A stretch of DNA of 64,000 nucleotides from CBDFGS01 sp965247255 (GTDB lineage Bacteria; Chloroflexota; Dehalococcoidia; Lucifugimonadales; CAUZJF01), in NCBI GenBank assembly GCA_965247255.1, contig CBDFGS010000013.1, forward strand, positions 744,001 through 808,000. Direction: 5' to 3'. A program made the translations under genes and the position numbers. The notes beneath the pieces were generated by a model. The model ran no database searches. It was given only the letters and a program-made list of their open reading frames with translations, and was not told the origin of the DNA. Position 1 is the stretch's first letter; each line of letters opens with the position of its first letter. Shown here one piece after another: positions 50,441 to 58,415 of the stretch.

Positions 50441-50492
50441 CAACGACTCGGACAAGAAGGCTGACCCTTATCCGCCGTATCACGCGCCGGCG

Positions 50493-52352
50493 TTAGCGGC
50501 TACCCCGTTGCAGGGGGAGGGTGACATGCGAAGGGTGTGCCGCGTCGTGGTACACGGTCTGGGTCGCGTTCTGGTAGCTGCGATCGACCCCCAGCGTCCC
50601 CCCTGTGTTTGGGTTCACGTCGAAGCGCGGCCAATTGCTGCTGCTGATGTCCAGCCTGATCCGATGTCCCTTGCGAAAGACGTTGGACGTCGGGTAGAGC
50701 TGGAAAACCAGCTCGTAGGGCTGCTCAGGCGCCATCATCTCGGGCTTCTCCCAACCGTTCCGGTATCGGGCCCGAATAATGGAGTCGGTGATGTTGAATG
50801 CCAGGCCATCCGGGTAGCCGTGATCGGGCGGATAGACGTCAATCAGCTTGGCGGTGAAGTCAGTGTCCGGCGCGGAGGAAGCTGCCCACAGATGCATCTC
50901 GATAGGCCCAGTCACCTCAATGTCCTTGTCCAGCACGGGCGTCTGGAACGTCAACACGTCGCTGCGTGAGTTGAGCGGCAGGGTGTCTTTGCACCCGTGG
51001 AAATCGGGCCGCCCGCGCTGGTCGAAAGCGCCGGGGCGCATAACGTTGTCCGCGGCTGAGATGCCCCCGCCCATGGTCGGCACGGGGTTGGTGGGATCGA
51101 ATGTGTACTGTGTGAACGATTCCGCGGGCTTGGGTTCTTCCGGTGCAAGCGAGGCATCGCGGTGGAGGTAGTAGGGGGTGATGCGCGTGCCGGGGAGCGG
51201 CCAGTCGGGCTCAGTCCGCCAGTATCCGCCGTGGTTGATTCGCCCAGGGTAATCGGACCCGAACCCCGGCGCGCCTAACACAACCCTGCTCCCGTTACCG
51301 CCGCCCATGGTGAAGATGCGCACCGGCGGAGAGCCGGCGAACTCGGTGCTCATTCCCTTCATGTAGTGGTCGAACCAGGCCAACCTCACGTCGTTGAAGT
51401 GGACGTGGGATTCCGTCCCGAAATCAAGATCGCCTGAGTAGGTCACCTCATACTGCCCGTGCGTCCAGGGTCCCATTAGCAGTCGCTGGTCCGACTTCTT
51501 TATCTTGCTCAGCTCGACGTAGCTCTGGCAGGTGTTTCGGGCATATGAGTCGTACCAGCCGCCCACGTAGAGCGTCGGGACGTCGGCGTGCTGCTCGTAG
51601 TACTCGGAGATCGCATAACCGCGCTGCTTCCAGTAATCACCGTAGTCGCCGTGAGTGAGGATGTCGATGGCCCAGCGCTCATAGGACGGCAGCCGCCTCA
51701 GGAGGGTTGCCCCTTCCCTCAAAGGAAACCGGTCCACGATGGTGTGTATGTCCTCGGAGTAGGCCTTTACCAGTGCTGCCTTCAGGTCGGGATCCGCCGC
51801 CGCCTCCTTGCTCGTGATAGCCATTCTGAACACATACACCAGGAACCTTTGCTCCAGCGCACCGTTCTGGCGCATGGAGCTGTGGTAGTAGTTGGAGGCC
51901 CCGACGGCGATGATCATTGTCGCGAGGTGCGGTGGGTCGAGCGTGGCGAGCGCGCTCTGGTCGCTGCCGGAGTATGACCCGCCGAACGTGCCGACCTGGC
52001 CATTGCTCCAGGGCTGGGCTCCCAGCCATTCCACAGTGTCGTACCCATCGGGCGCCTCCCTGGCGAACGGGTACCACTCCCCATCAGACTCGAAGCGGCC
52101 GCGGACGTCCTGTATTGCGCACACGTACCCTCTCCGCGCGAAATACTTACCGTTGGTCGCGGCGGCGGCCGAGCGCTTGTTATAGGGTGTGCGCTCCACG
52201 ATCACGGGAAATCGCCCGCGAGCGCGACGTGACCCCACGGCCGGCATGTATAAGTCCGTAGCAAGGCTCACGCCGTCGCGCATCGGAACCATGACGTCCT
52301 GGTCGCACGTTACGCCGTACTGCTGATGGGAGCCGGAGTATTCAGCGGACAT
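50493..52352 (-). CDS. CocE/NonD family alpha/beta hydrolase
   Basis: A 619-residue hydrolase of the X-Pro dipeptidyl-peptidase S15/CocE group. The N-terminal domain has VMVPMRDGVSLATDLYMPAV and DVRGRFESDGEW. The nucleophile is Ser126 in GTFGGSYSGS (GxSYxG family form). The C-terminal jelly roll has AEMH-like IEMHLWAASSAPDTDFTAKL and HRIRLDISSSNWPRFDVNPN. Such enzymes cleave esters or amides such as cocaine, glutaryl-cephalosporin or alpha-amino-acid esters; the substrate is unknown. No signal peptide is visible. It lies 59 bp after the penicillin acylase gene. Confidence 0.9.
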   Translation of the reverse strand: MSAEYSGSHQQYGVTCDQDVMVPMRDGVSLATDLYMPAVGSRRARGRFPVIVERTPYNKRSAAAATNGKYFARRGYVCAIQDVRGRFESDGEWYPFAREAPDGYDTVEWLGAQPWSNGQVGTFGGSYSGSDQSALATLDPPHLATMIIAVGASNYYHSSMRQNGALEQRFLVYVFRMAITSKEAAADPDLKAALVKAYSEDIHTIVDRFPLREGATLLRRLPSYERWAIDILTHGDYGDYWKQRGYAISEYYEQHADVPTLYVGGWYDSYARNTCQSYVELSKIKKSDQRLLMGPWTHGQYEVTYSGDLDFGTESHVHFNDVRLAWFDHYMKGMSTEFAGSPPVRIFTMGGGNGSRVVLGAPGFGSDYPGRINHGGYWRTEPDWPLPGTRITPYYLHRDASLAPEEPKPAESFTQYTFDPTNPVPTMGGGISAADNVMRPGAFDQRGRPDFHGCKDTLPLNSRSDVLTFQTPVLDKDIEVTGPIEMHLWAASSAPDTDFTAKLIDVYPPDHGYPDGLAFNITDSIIRARYRNGWEKPEMMAPEQPYELVFQLYPTSNVFRKGHRIRLDISSSNWPRFDVNPNTGGTLGVDRSYQNATQTVYHDAAHPSHVTLPLQRGSR

Positions 52353-52411
52353 AGCTGGACCTCAGTGTTCTGAGCGTTTGGGAGCGCCGATGAGGGCGGC
52401 CAGGGTCGCCC

Positions 52412-54745
52412 CTACAGTTTTCGCAGTTTCTGGCGCGACTCAGCTTGTGCCTCGATGAGCTTCCAATCGTAGAGCATCGGCGTGAGCTTAGTCTCGCCCC
52501 AGATGGGGGCCTGGTCGGCATAATGGGGACTTCCCGCGTTGCCGGAAGCCCCCAGCGGCACGGTCCAGGCGGAGTTGTTCCAGTCGTCAAGGTCGAAGAC
52601 GTACCTGGCCACCGACGTAGTGACCACTGTGAAGGGGTCGGACATCGAGTATGTTGCCGACAGAGGCGTGTCGCCGTCGCCGCTCATGGGTAGCGATGGA
52701 GGGTCCAGCAGGTCTGCCGTCTCGGGAAACAGCGCGGAGAGCGTGTGGCGCGGCCGCGTGAAATGCAATTTACCCCACTCCCAAGCATCGAGGTCGCTTC
52801 CCAGGCGCTCGGTCAAATATGCCACGCTGTCCGCCATCGCACGGGCCATGACCGTGGGCCAGTCCGTCCCCGGCGGCAGCATGCTAGGGTCGTTCGATCT
52901 CGCCATTTCGACGAAGTGTGCCTGCAGCCTCCGTACGTGCAGCGGCGCACCTCTGCCGGTGGCGGCCACCGCCTCGTCGTATAGGGTCCCAAGCACGTGC
53001 CGCAGCAATGTGTGGTCCAGTTGCCACCTGAACGAGCTGTAGATCGCCGCCGCAACTGAGCCGGCGCTCATCTCGCCTTCCCAGCCCCTCAGCCTCTCGA
53101 TGGCTTCCGCCGAGAGGTCATCCAGCGGAATGATTTCCATCAACGCATTCTTGTAAACGGTCCCGGGGATTGAGACGCTCTCGGCGTGGACCGATGCCAT
53201 ATCCTTGGCGGTAGCGCTTGTCAGCGTTTCGAGCCGCTCAGTGATTCGCCGGGCGCGGAACTCGGGCGTGAAGTCCAGAGCGATATAGTGTGGGTAGTCG
53301 TCGCCTACGATCTTGTTGTTGGCTGTGACGATTAACCCGTCCTCCGGGTTCCGGATTCTGAGCAACTCCTCGAAGGGAACGGACCCTCGCCATTCGCTGT
53401 TACCGTCCCAACCGGGCACCGGTATCCAGGCGTTCTGCATCGGCCTGATGGGGAGCCTGCCCCGCGTCAGGTACCCGATGTCGCCGTGCACGTCAGCGAA
53501 AACGAAGTTGTGGCACGCGTCCACCCAGTCTCGCATCGACTCCTCGATATCGCCGGCGGACCTTGACTCGAGCATGCGAAGGAGGCAGTCGAACCCGGTG
53601 TTGGGACCGTCAGTGGCTGTGTACCTGAAAGCGATGGCGTTCCCGGAGGCAGGGTCACCGGAGATAACCGGACCGTGCCGCGTCACCACCACATCCATCT
53701 CTACCGCGGGAGCGTCTCTCACCTCGATTCTCTCAGGCCTGAGGTCGGCTTCGCTCCACTCTCCCTCGACCTGGTAGAGCGTTTGGGAGCCTGGCTTGAA
53801 GCGCTCGACATATAAGTCCTGGTAGTCTGCCGCGGCGTGGGTGACGCACCATGCCGCGTAGGCGTTGTGTCCGAAGTGGGGGAAGCCCGGAAGCCCGGGG
53901 AACGATAGCCCCACCGCGTCGAACTCCGGGCACGAGATGTGGTTCTGGTAGTAGACGTTGGGGGCTTCGAGCGAGCGGTGAGGGTCTCCCGCGACCAATG
54001 GCTTTCCAGAGGCGGTACGCGAGCCGGCCAGCGCCCAGTTGTTGCTGCCCGCGTCTGTGTCTCCCGGCCACGGCTTCGCATCGGCGCCGGTCGCGAGGCC
54101 AACTAGCGGGTCAGGGGGGTCTCCCTGGTATTCCTCGCCCGGAGGCACGATCAACAAGTGCCCGTTCTGATAGCCGGGGAGGAGCTCTGCTGCCCGCTCG
54201 GCGCCGAGAACGTCCGTGAGCCGCGCCCGCCACAGTTTGGCCTCGAACACGCCCATCAGAATGTGTCTCGCCTTGAAGACGGCCAGCCCGTCCCATGCCC
54301 GCCACCGCTCAGGCTCTGAGCCCACCAGGCCGTACTCGACGGGCAGTGTTTCGCAGCCATCGACGTAGGAGTTGACCCCCGCAGCGTAAGCGTCGAGCAT
54401 GGCTTTCGTTTCCTGATTAACTGCATCGTAGTCGGCGAGGACTGACGCGCGAATCTGGAATCTGCGCATCGTTAAGTCTTGGTCCAACGCCGGCCGCCCG
54501 ACGAACTCCGCCCATCGCCCGTAAGCTACACGGCGATCATGGTCCATTTGCCACAGCCGGTCCTGCGCGGTAGCGAAACCCTGGGCGAAGAAAGCATCGT
54601 GGGCGGTCCGGGCACTCACGTGCGGAATGCCATAGGCGTCACGGTAGACGTCGACGCCAGAGTCGAGTCCGTCGAGGCTTTGTGTCGACCTCGTGTCGGG
54701 GAGAGCGCCCTTCAGGTCCTCCGCTGTCAGCCGGACACTGCGCAT
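52412..54745 (-). CDS. Penicillin acylase family (Ntn) hydrolase
   Basis: A 777-residue precursor of an Ntn hydrolase. The alpha region begins with VDVYRDAYGIPHVSARTAHD, typical of the family. The autoprocessing site is DAGSNNWALAGSRTASGKPL, making Ser234 the new N-terminal nucleophile of the beta chain, followed by LVAGDPHRSLEAPNVYYQNH. Length is near normal. No signal peptide is seen, unlike the periplasmic penicillin G acylase, so it may act inside the cell. The real substrates may be acyl-homoserine lactones, acyl-amino acids or antibiotic side chains. Cotranscribed with the CocE-type gene. Confidence 0.9.
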   Translation of the reverse strand: MRSVRLTAEDLKGALPDTRSTQSLDGLDSGVDVYRDAYGIPHVSARTAHDAFFAQGFATAQDRLWQMDHDRRVAYGRWAEFVGRPALDQDLTMRRFQIRASVLADYDAVNQETKAMLDAYAAGVNSYVDGCETLPVEYGLVGSEPERWRAWDGLAVFKARHILMGVFEAKLWRARLTDVLGAERAAELLPGYQNGHLLIVPPGEEYQGDPPDPLVGLATGADAKPWPGDTDAGSNNWALAGSRTASGKPLVAGDPHRSLEAPNVYYQNHISCPEFDAVGLSFPGLPGFPHFGHNAYAAWCVTHAAADYQDLYVERFKPGSQTLYQVEGEWSEADLRPERIEVRDAPAVEMDVVVTRHGPVISGDPASGNAIAFRYTATDGPNTGFDCLLRMLESRSAGDIEESMRDWVDACHNFVFADVHGDIGYLTRGRLPIRPMQNAWIPVPGWDGNSEWRGSVPFEELLRIRNPEDGLIVTANNKIVGDDYPHYIALDFTPEFRARRITERLETLTSATAKDMASVHAESVSIPGTVYKNALMEIIPLDDLSAEAIERLRGWEGEMSAGSVAAAIYSSFRWQLDHTLLRHVLGTLYDEAVAATGRGAPLHVRRLQAHFVEMARSNDPSMLPPGTDWPTVMARAMADSVAYLTERLGSDLDAWEWGKLHFTRPRHTLSALFPETADLLDPPSLPMSGDGDTPLSATYSMSDPFTVVTTSVARYVFDLDDWNNSAWTVPLGASGNAGSPHYADQAPIWGETKLTPMLYDWKLIEAQAESRQKLRKL

Positions 54746-54792
54746 CGTTGCCTCACATTCACGCCTAGACTACAAACATAGTGGTAAATGTA

Positions 54793-54821
54793 GAGGGCAG
54801 GCCCAGGGTGGACCTGCCCTC
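54793..54821. terminator. Strong hairpin, probable terminator of the small membrane protein genes
   Basis: GAGGGCAGG (54793-54801) and CCTGCCCTC (54813-54821) pair perfectly over 9 bp with an 11-nt loop that can add two more G-C pairs. It lies in the 100-bp gap between the small membrane protein gene (stop at 54846, minus strand) and the penicillin acylase gene. No long T-run follows on either strand. Confidence 0.5.
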
Positions 54822-54845
54822 AGCATCGTTTCCGTACCGAAACCC

Positions 54846-55214
54846 CTACGAGACTCTCTTCCGCCCGTCGCTCCTCAGCAGCTCATCCAAAGCATTATGG
54901 TCTACAAGGTGACCGCGGCTGGGTTGGTCCGTGAGGGCCCGGTTAAAGAATGGGCTTGCATCCGGGTCGTCAGCCCAGGGGCCTTTTTCCTGGACCTTAA
55001 GGACTATAAAGAGCACCATTACATAGCCCAGTAACGTCGCTACAACGAGGGTCAACAGCAGCCATTTGACCAGAGGGTCCCAATCCATGAACCCGTGCCC
55101 GAAGATCTTGCGGCTGCTGGGTTTTTGAGCCCACTTACCCGTCGTGATCTCGCGGCGAATCGGGCGCGAAGCGGAATCGCCTTCCCCCAGGCCCGTCCGG
55201 TCCCTATTCGACAC
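54846..55214 (-). CDS. Small membrane protein with DPLVK motif (hypothetical)
   Basis: A 122-residue protein. The GTG at 55214 is chosen because GGAGG lies exactly 6 nt upstream. An N-terminal basic, polar region of about 42 residues precedes MDWDPLVKWLLLTLVVATLL, which opens a single long transmembrane helix, and then comes an acidic soluble tail with DDPDASPFFNRALTDQPSRG. The DPLVK plus helix part resembles the 40-residue protein just upstream (DPLIK plus helix). Function unknown. An ATG at 55088 would give an 80-residue form. Confidence 0.55.
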   Translation of the reverse strand: MSNRDRTGLGEGDSASRPIRREITTGKWAQKPSSRKIFGHGFMDWDPLVKWLLLTLVVATLLGYVMVLFIVLKVQEKGPWADDPDASPFFNRALTDQPSRGHLVDHNALDELLRSDGRKRVS

Positions 55215-55276
55215 GCCGCACCTCCATAGGACATCGCATCCGTACACTCGACCCTTCGGCGATACTCGTTGGCCGG

Positions 55277-55399
55277 CTAGAAGTCATATAACTCGGGCAC
55301 CTTGCCTTGTCCGGCCAAGACCATGTAGATGACAATCACGGCGGCCAGGATTGAGACTATGAGAAAGCCCCAGAGCACCCTCTTGATTAACGGGTCCAC
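55277..55399 (-). CDS. 40-residue membrane protein with DPLIK motif (hypothetical)
   Basis: A 40-residue protein starting at GTG 55399 with GGAGG 7 nt upstream and a strong promoter. It begins (M)DPLIKRVLWGFLIVSILA and continues as one hydrophobic helix, then a short tail ending GKVPELYDF. It is far too small for routine gene callers. The Asp-Pro-Leu-Ile-Lys start directly before the helix is shared with the next gene downstream. Function unknown; small single-helix proteins often join and tune larger membrane complexes. Confidence 0.6.
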   Translation of the reverse strand: MDPLIKRVLWGFLIVSILAAVIVIYMVLAGQGKVPELYDF

Positions 55400-55442
55400 G
55401 GCCCACCCTCCATCGCACTCAATGCATGCGAATTCGGTCGAT

Positions 55443-55472
55443 AGTATAGAGTTGTAGCGACATAGCCGTCAA
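55443..55472 (-). promoter_or_regulatory. Promoter of the two DPL-K small membrane protein genes
   Basis: On the minus strand, TTGACG (55472-55467), an 18-bp spacer and TATACT (55448-55443); each hexamer is 5/6 consensus. The predicted transcript starts about 37 nt before the GTG at 55399. Confidence 0.65.
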
Positions 55473-55542
55473 GGCGAAAAGCTAGATTGAGACCGCTACG
55501 CGCGACCTGGGACTGAGGGACGCACTCGGCCTTTACCGGCGG

Positions 55543-56862
55543 TCAAGTTTTTCCCCGCGGACGGGGCCTTCTTGCGAGGAACACGCCCGCGGACGCGAGG
55601 ACGAAGAGCGTTAGCCAGGAAAGTATGATAGGGCTCACCGGGCCTAAGCGATACCGGGCCCCGCGCTCGGCCTCCAGGTCCGTGAGCCGGGTTTCGAGCA
55701 GGGCAACTCTGGCACTTTTCTCGCTAAGCATGATATAGAGGTCTTCCACCGCGGCCAGGGCGGCTCCGTGTGTCTGGGTCGCCTCCGCGGGCGCACCCGC
55801 CGAAGCTCGCCGGACCTCTGAGACCGGGCGCTGTACCGGGTCGGCATCCACCACCGTGGTGACTATAGTCGCAACGTTATTATTGGGATTGGAGTCCCCA
55901 CCGGAGACGCTCACTTGAGCGGTGGTAGTGATGGCCCCGGGCTGCGCCGGTATCACCGTTAGCAGAAAGGGGATCACATCCCTGCCTGCTAGTCGGAGCA
56001 GGCCGCAGGTCACAGTGTCTCCGTTCTGGCGACACCTCCCCTGTGTGGCGGTGCCCTCTATAAGAAAGGTCCCCGGGGATGAAGGCGCGTCGGCAGCGTT
56101 CACGGGTATGATAGAGTCGAAGGTCACTTCCGGCGGTAGAGTCACCACCAATTCCGAGGTCCAAGCGCCAAAACGGCTAAGGTTCCGCATGGTGACGTTG
56201 TAGGAAAGAATCTGCCCCACGCCCACGGGGTCCGGTGAGTCGCTGATCTCGACGGTCATCTCAGGCGCCCTGATCGTTCTCGGTCTGGAGGCGGCCGTGG
56301 GCGTACTCTCCTCCACCCTTGCAGTCACAGTCGTAGTCTCCCACGCATCGTTGTTATCTGGGTTTTCGTCGCCCTGCAGCGCGCTAACGCTCACCGTGGC
56401 CGTTACGGTCCCTTCCTTTGACGGCCTCACGACGATCCCGACCTCAACAGCGGACCGGCCCAATAGCCGCGCAAGTCTGCACTCCACATCAGAAGCGTTG
56501 TCGACGCACCTGACGAACTCAAAGTCACGCGCCACCTCGATCTGCCCCGGTCCCGGCGGGGGGTCGGGCGTCATGATAGAGACGAGGCTCACGTCCGCCG
56601 ACAGACGTGCTCTCACGATCACGTTCGACGCCTCGTAGGGGCTGACGTTGCGAATGTTGATAACATAGGACAGGTACTGGCCGACGGCGACCGGGTCGGG
56701 CCGATCGTCGATTGCCACGGTCAAGTCCGGTAGGGTTGCGCGGGACTCGGCCACATCTCCGCCGAGGACGACGTACGCCGCAGCCGCCATGATCGCCACA
56801 ACGATCGGCAGGCGCCTCGTCGGTCGAGACCGGTCCGGCACATGCGGTCCAGCGGTAAACAC
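55543..56862 (-). CDS. Surface protein with two DUF11 repeats, coiled coil and C-terminal anchor
   Basis: A 439-residue exported protein. A signal/anchor (RLPIVVAIMAAAAYVVLGG) is followed by two DUF11-type beta-sandwich repeats, each opening with D/E-x-P-D-P-V-x-V-G-Q (DDRPDPVAVGQYLSYVINIR and SDSPDPVGVGQILSYNVTMR). A Thr/Arg linker leads to the shared module: AAVEDLYIMLSEKSARVALL then ETRLTDLEAERGARYRLGPV, a helix (ILSWLTLFVLASAGVFLA) and a basic tail RRPRPRGKT. GTG start shares its G with the TAG stop of the upstream gene, so it is translationally coupled. Third gene of the trio. Probably a surface or cell-wall-associated stalk protein. Confidence 0.82.
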   Translation of the reverse strand: MFTAGPHVPDRSRPTRRLPIVVAIMAAAAYVVLGGDVAESRATLPDLTVAIDDRPDPVAVGQYLSYVINIRNVSPYEASNVIVRARLSADVSLVSIMTPDPPPGPGQIEVARDFEFVRCVDNASDVECRLARLLGRSAVEVGIVVRPSKEGTVTATVSVSALQGDENPDNNDAWETTTVTARVEESTPTAASRPRTIRAPEMTVEISDSPDPVGVGQILSYNVTMRNLSRFGAWTSELVVTLPPEVTFDSIIPVNAADAPSSPGTFLIEGTATQGRCRQNGDTVTCGLLRLAGRDVIPFLLTVIPAQPGAITTTAQVSVSGGDSNPNNNVATIVTTVVDADPVQRPVSEVRRASAGAPAEATQTHGAALAAVEDLYIMLSEKSARVALLETRLTDLEAERGARYRLGPVSPIILSWLTLFVLASAGVFLARRPRPRGKT

Positions 56863-57320
56863 TATCGCTTTCCGCTATTACCGGAGCGCGACGCCGCAAC
56901 GGCCATTCCGATCCCGCCGACGAGCAATAACGCCCAAGTGATCTGGAACGACGTGACAGGGCCAAACCGGTCCCCGAACCCGCGCTCTTCCTCGAGGGTC
57001 CCTAAACGAGTTTCAAGCTCAGTTACCTGAGCATCGCGGGAGGTAAGCCGCCCGCCAATGTCGTCCACCGCCGCGAGTGTTAAGGCGTCCAATGGTTGCG
57101 TCGAGGTCGCGGACCCGAGTCGCGTAGCCGCCCCGGACCCCTCCCACTTACCTGCCTGAGCCTGAGCCGTGGCTGGGAACACTGTGAGGTCAGACCCTAA
57201 TAAGGCGACGGAGACGACGAGCGCAGTCCCCACCGCGAACAGCAATCGGTATCGTAGCCGTCCGGCTTGTGGTTGCTTGGTGTCGGACATCGACCCACCC
57301 ACGCCTGGCGCGATCGTCAT
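56862..57320 (-). CDS. Stalk-only member of the coiled-coil/anchor trio
   Basis: A 152-residue exported protein with a signal peptide (LRYRLLFAVGTALVVSVALL, in part, then AQA) and no adhesion domain. It has a short spacer and then the same module as its neighbours: AAVDDIGGRLTSRDAQVTEL then ETRLGTLEEERGFGDRFGPV, a helix (ITWALLLVGGIGMAVAA) and a basic tail SRSGNSGKR. Its start overlaps the upstream stop as ATGA. An ATG ten codons later (MSDTKQPQAG) is an alternative start. Second gene of the trio. It may be a partner or lattice filler for the larger two proteins. Confidence 0.78.
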   Translation of the reverse strand: MTIAPGVGGSMSDTKQPQAGRLRYRLLFAVGTALVVSVALLGSDLTVFPATAQAQAGKWEGSGAATRLGSATSTQPLDALTLAAVDDIGGRLTSRDAQVTELETRLGTLEEERGFGDRFGPVTSFQITWALLLVGGIGMAVAASRSGNSGKR

Positions 57321-58231
57321 TGAGCTGGACCCGTGCGGCCGCGCAAGACCATCACTCCGCCGGCCACCAGGAGTGCCGCAATGAGAAGCCAGGTAAGCAT
57401 GAACGAGGAGAACGGCCCGATTCGAACGCTGAGGCCACGTTGCCGCTCGAGCTCCGCCACACGGTCCTCCAGGTGCGCGATCAGGACGTCGCGCTCGTCG
57501 AGAAGGCGGTACATCTCCTCCACGGCGCCAGCAACGTCCCGCCCTGCGGCAACCTGAGCACCCCCAGCGGTGGCGGGGCCCCCTGCACCAGCCGACTCTG
57601 TTTGCTGCACGAAACCTGAGGTCTGACCTGCGGATGGCTGGACTTGTGGCGGTTCAACTGCGACAGGCCGTTGCGCCGGCCTAGACAAACCGGAATCCGA
57701 CGTGACGGTCGTCGACTCGGTTGCTCGGTTGTTCTTGACGTTCGCGTCGGCTTCCTCAGACGAGACATCCGCGGTCGCGTTGAGGGTCCCCGCGATCCTA
57801 GGAGTGACAATTACCCGAAAGGTTGAGATGGTGTCACGAGGCAGTACAGCAAAAACGCAGACCAGGACCCCGGCGGACTCATCACACGCCGCGCCTCCGG
57901 GCATCATGAGCTCTCGGGCGCTTCCAGAAGGCATGCTAAGGCTGTTGACCACCGACTCGAATCTTGCGGCCCCGTCGATAGTGAAACGGAGGGTCACCAG
58001 CGAGGCAAACTGCGACCCGGCGTTCAGAATGTTAACGGTGTATGCGAGATCGCCCCTAACGACGGCCGGGTCCGGGGAGTCCGTAACGCTAACGACCAGG
58101 TCTGGAAGGGCCTGGAGCGATGGGTGGGCCGTTGCGGCGCCGGGCGCCGTAACGACCAGGAGAAGCGGCGCCAGTATGGCGGCGATAGCCCGCAGCACCG
58201 ATGTCCCGTTCAAGAAGCTCAGAGACCGCAC
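57317..58231 (-). CDS. Surface protein with one DUF11 repeat, coiled coil and C-terminal anchor
   Basis: A 304-residue exported protein, first of the trio. A signal peptide (AIAAILAPLLLVVTAPGAATA) is followed by one DUF11 repeat opening with SVTDSPDPAVVRGDLAYTVN, a Pro/Gln/Gly-rich linker, and the shared module: GAVEEMYRLLDERDVLIAHL then EDRVAELERQRGLSVRIGPF, a helix (LTWLLIAALLVAGGVMVL) and a basic tail RGRTGPAQ. GTG start. The gene is 184 bp after the selenoprotein gene, and no strong promoter was found in that gap. Confidence 0.82.
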   Translation of the reverse strand: MRSLSFLNGTSVLRAIAAILAPLLLVVTAPGAATAHPSLQALPDLVVSVTDSPDPAVVRGDLAYTVNILNAGSQFASLVTLRFTIDGAARFESVVNSLSMPSGSARELMMPGGAACDESAGVLVCVFAVLPRDTISTFRVIVTPRIAGTLNATADVSSEEADANVKNNRATESTTVTSDSGLSRPAQRPVAVEPPQVQPSAGQTSGFVQQTESAGAGGPATAGGAQVAAGRDVAGAVEEMYRLLDERDVLIAHLEDRVAELERQRGLSVRIGPFSSFMLTWLLIAALLVAGGVMVLRGRTGPAQ

Positions 58232-58415
58232 GTGCTAAGACCCTTTGGCCCTACAGCGCTCATGTAACCCCGTTTGACTGCTACCGGTCGGAATCCCATC
58301 GACGCGTACAACTGGTATGGAGAGTAGGTCATCTCGATTATGACTACCTGACCGGCGCCCCGCGAAGTGGCGCCGCCGACGCAGCAAAGCACACAGGCCT
58401 GCACTGCGAGGAGAC

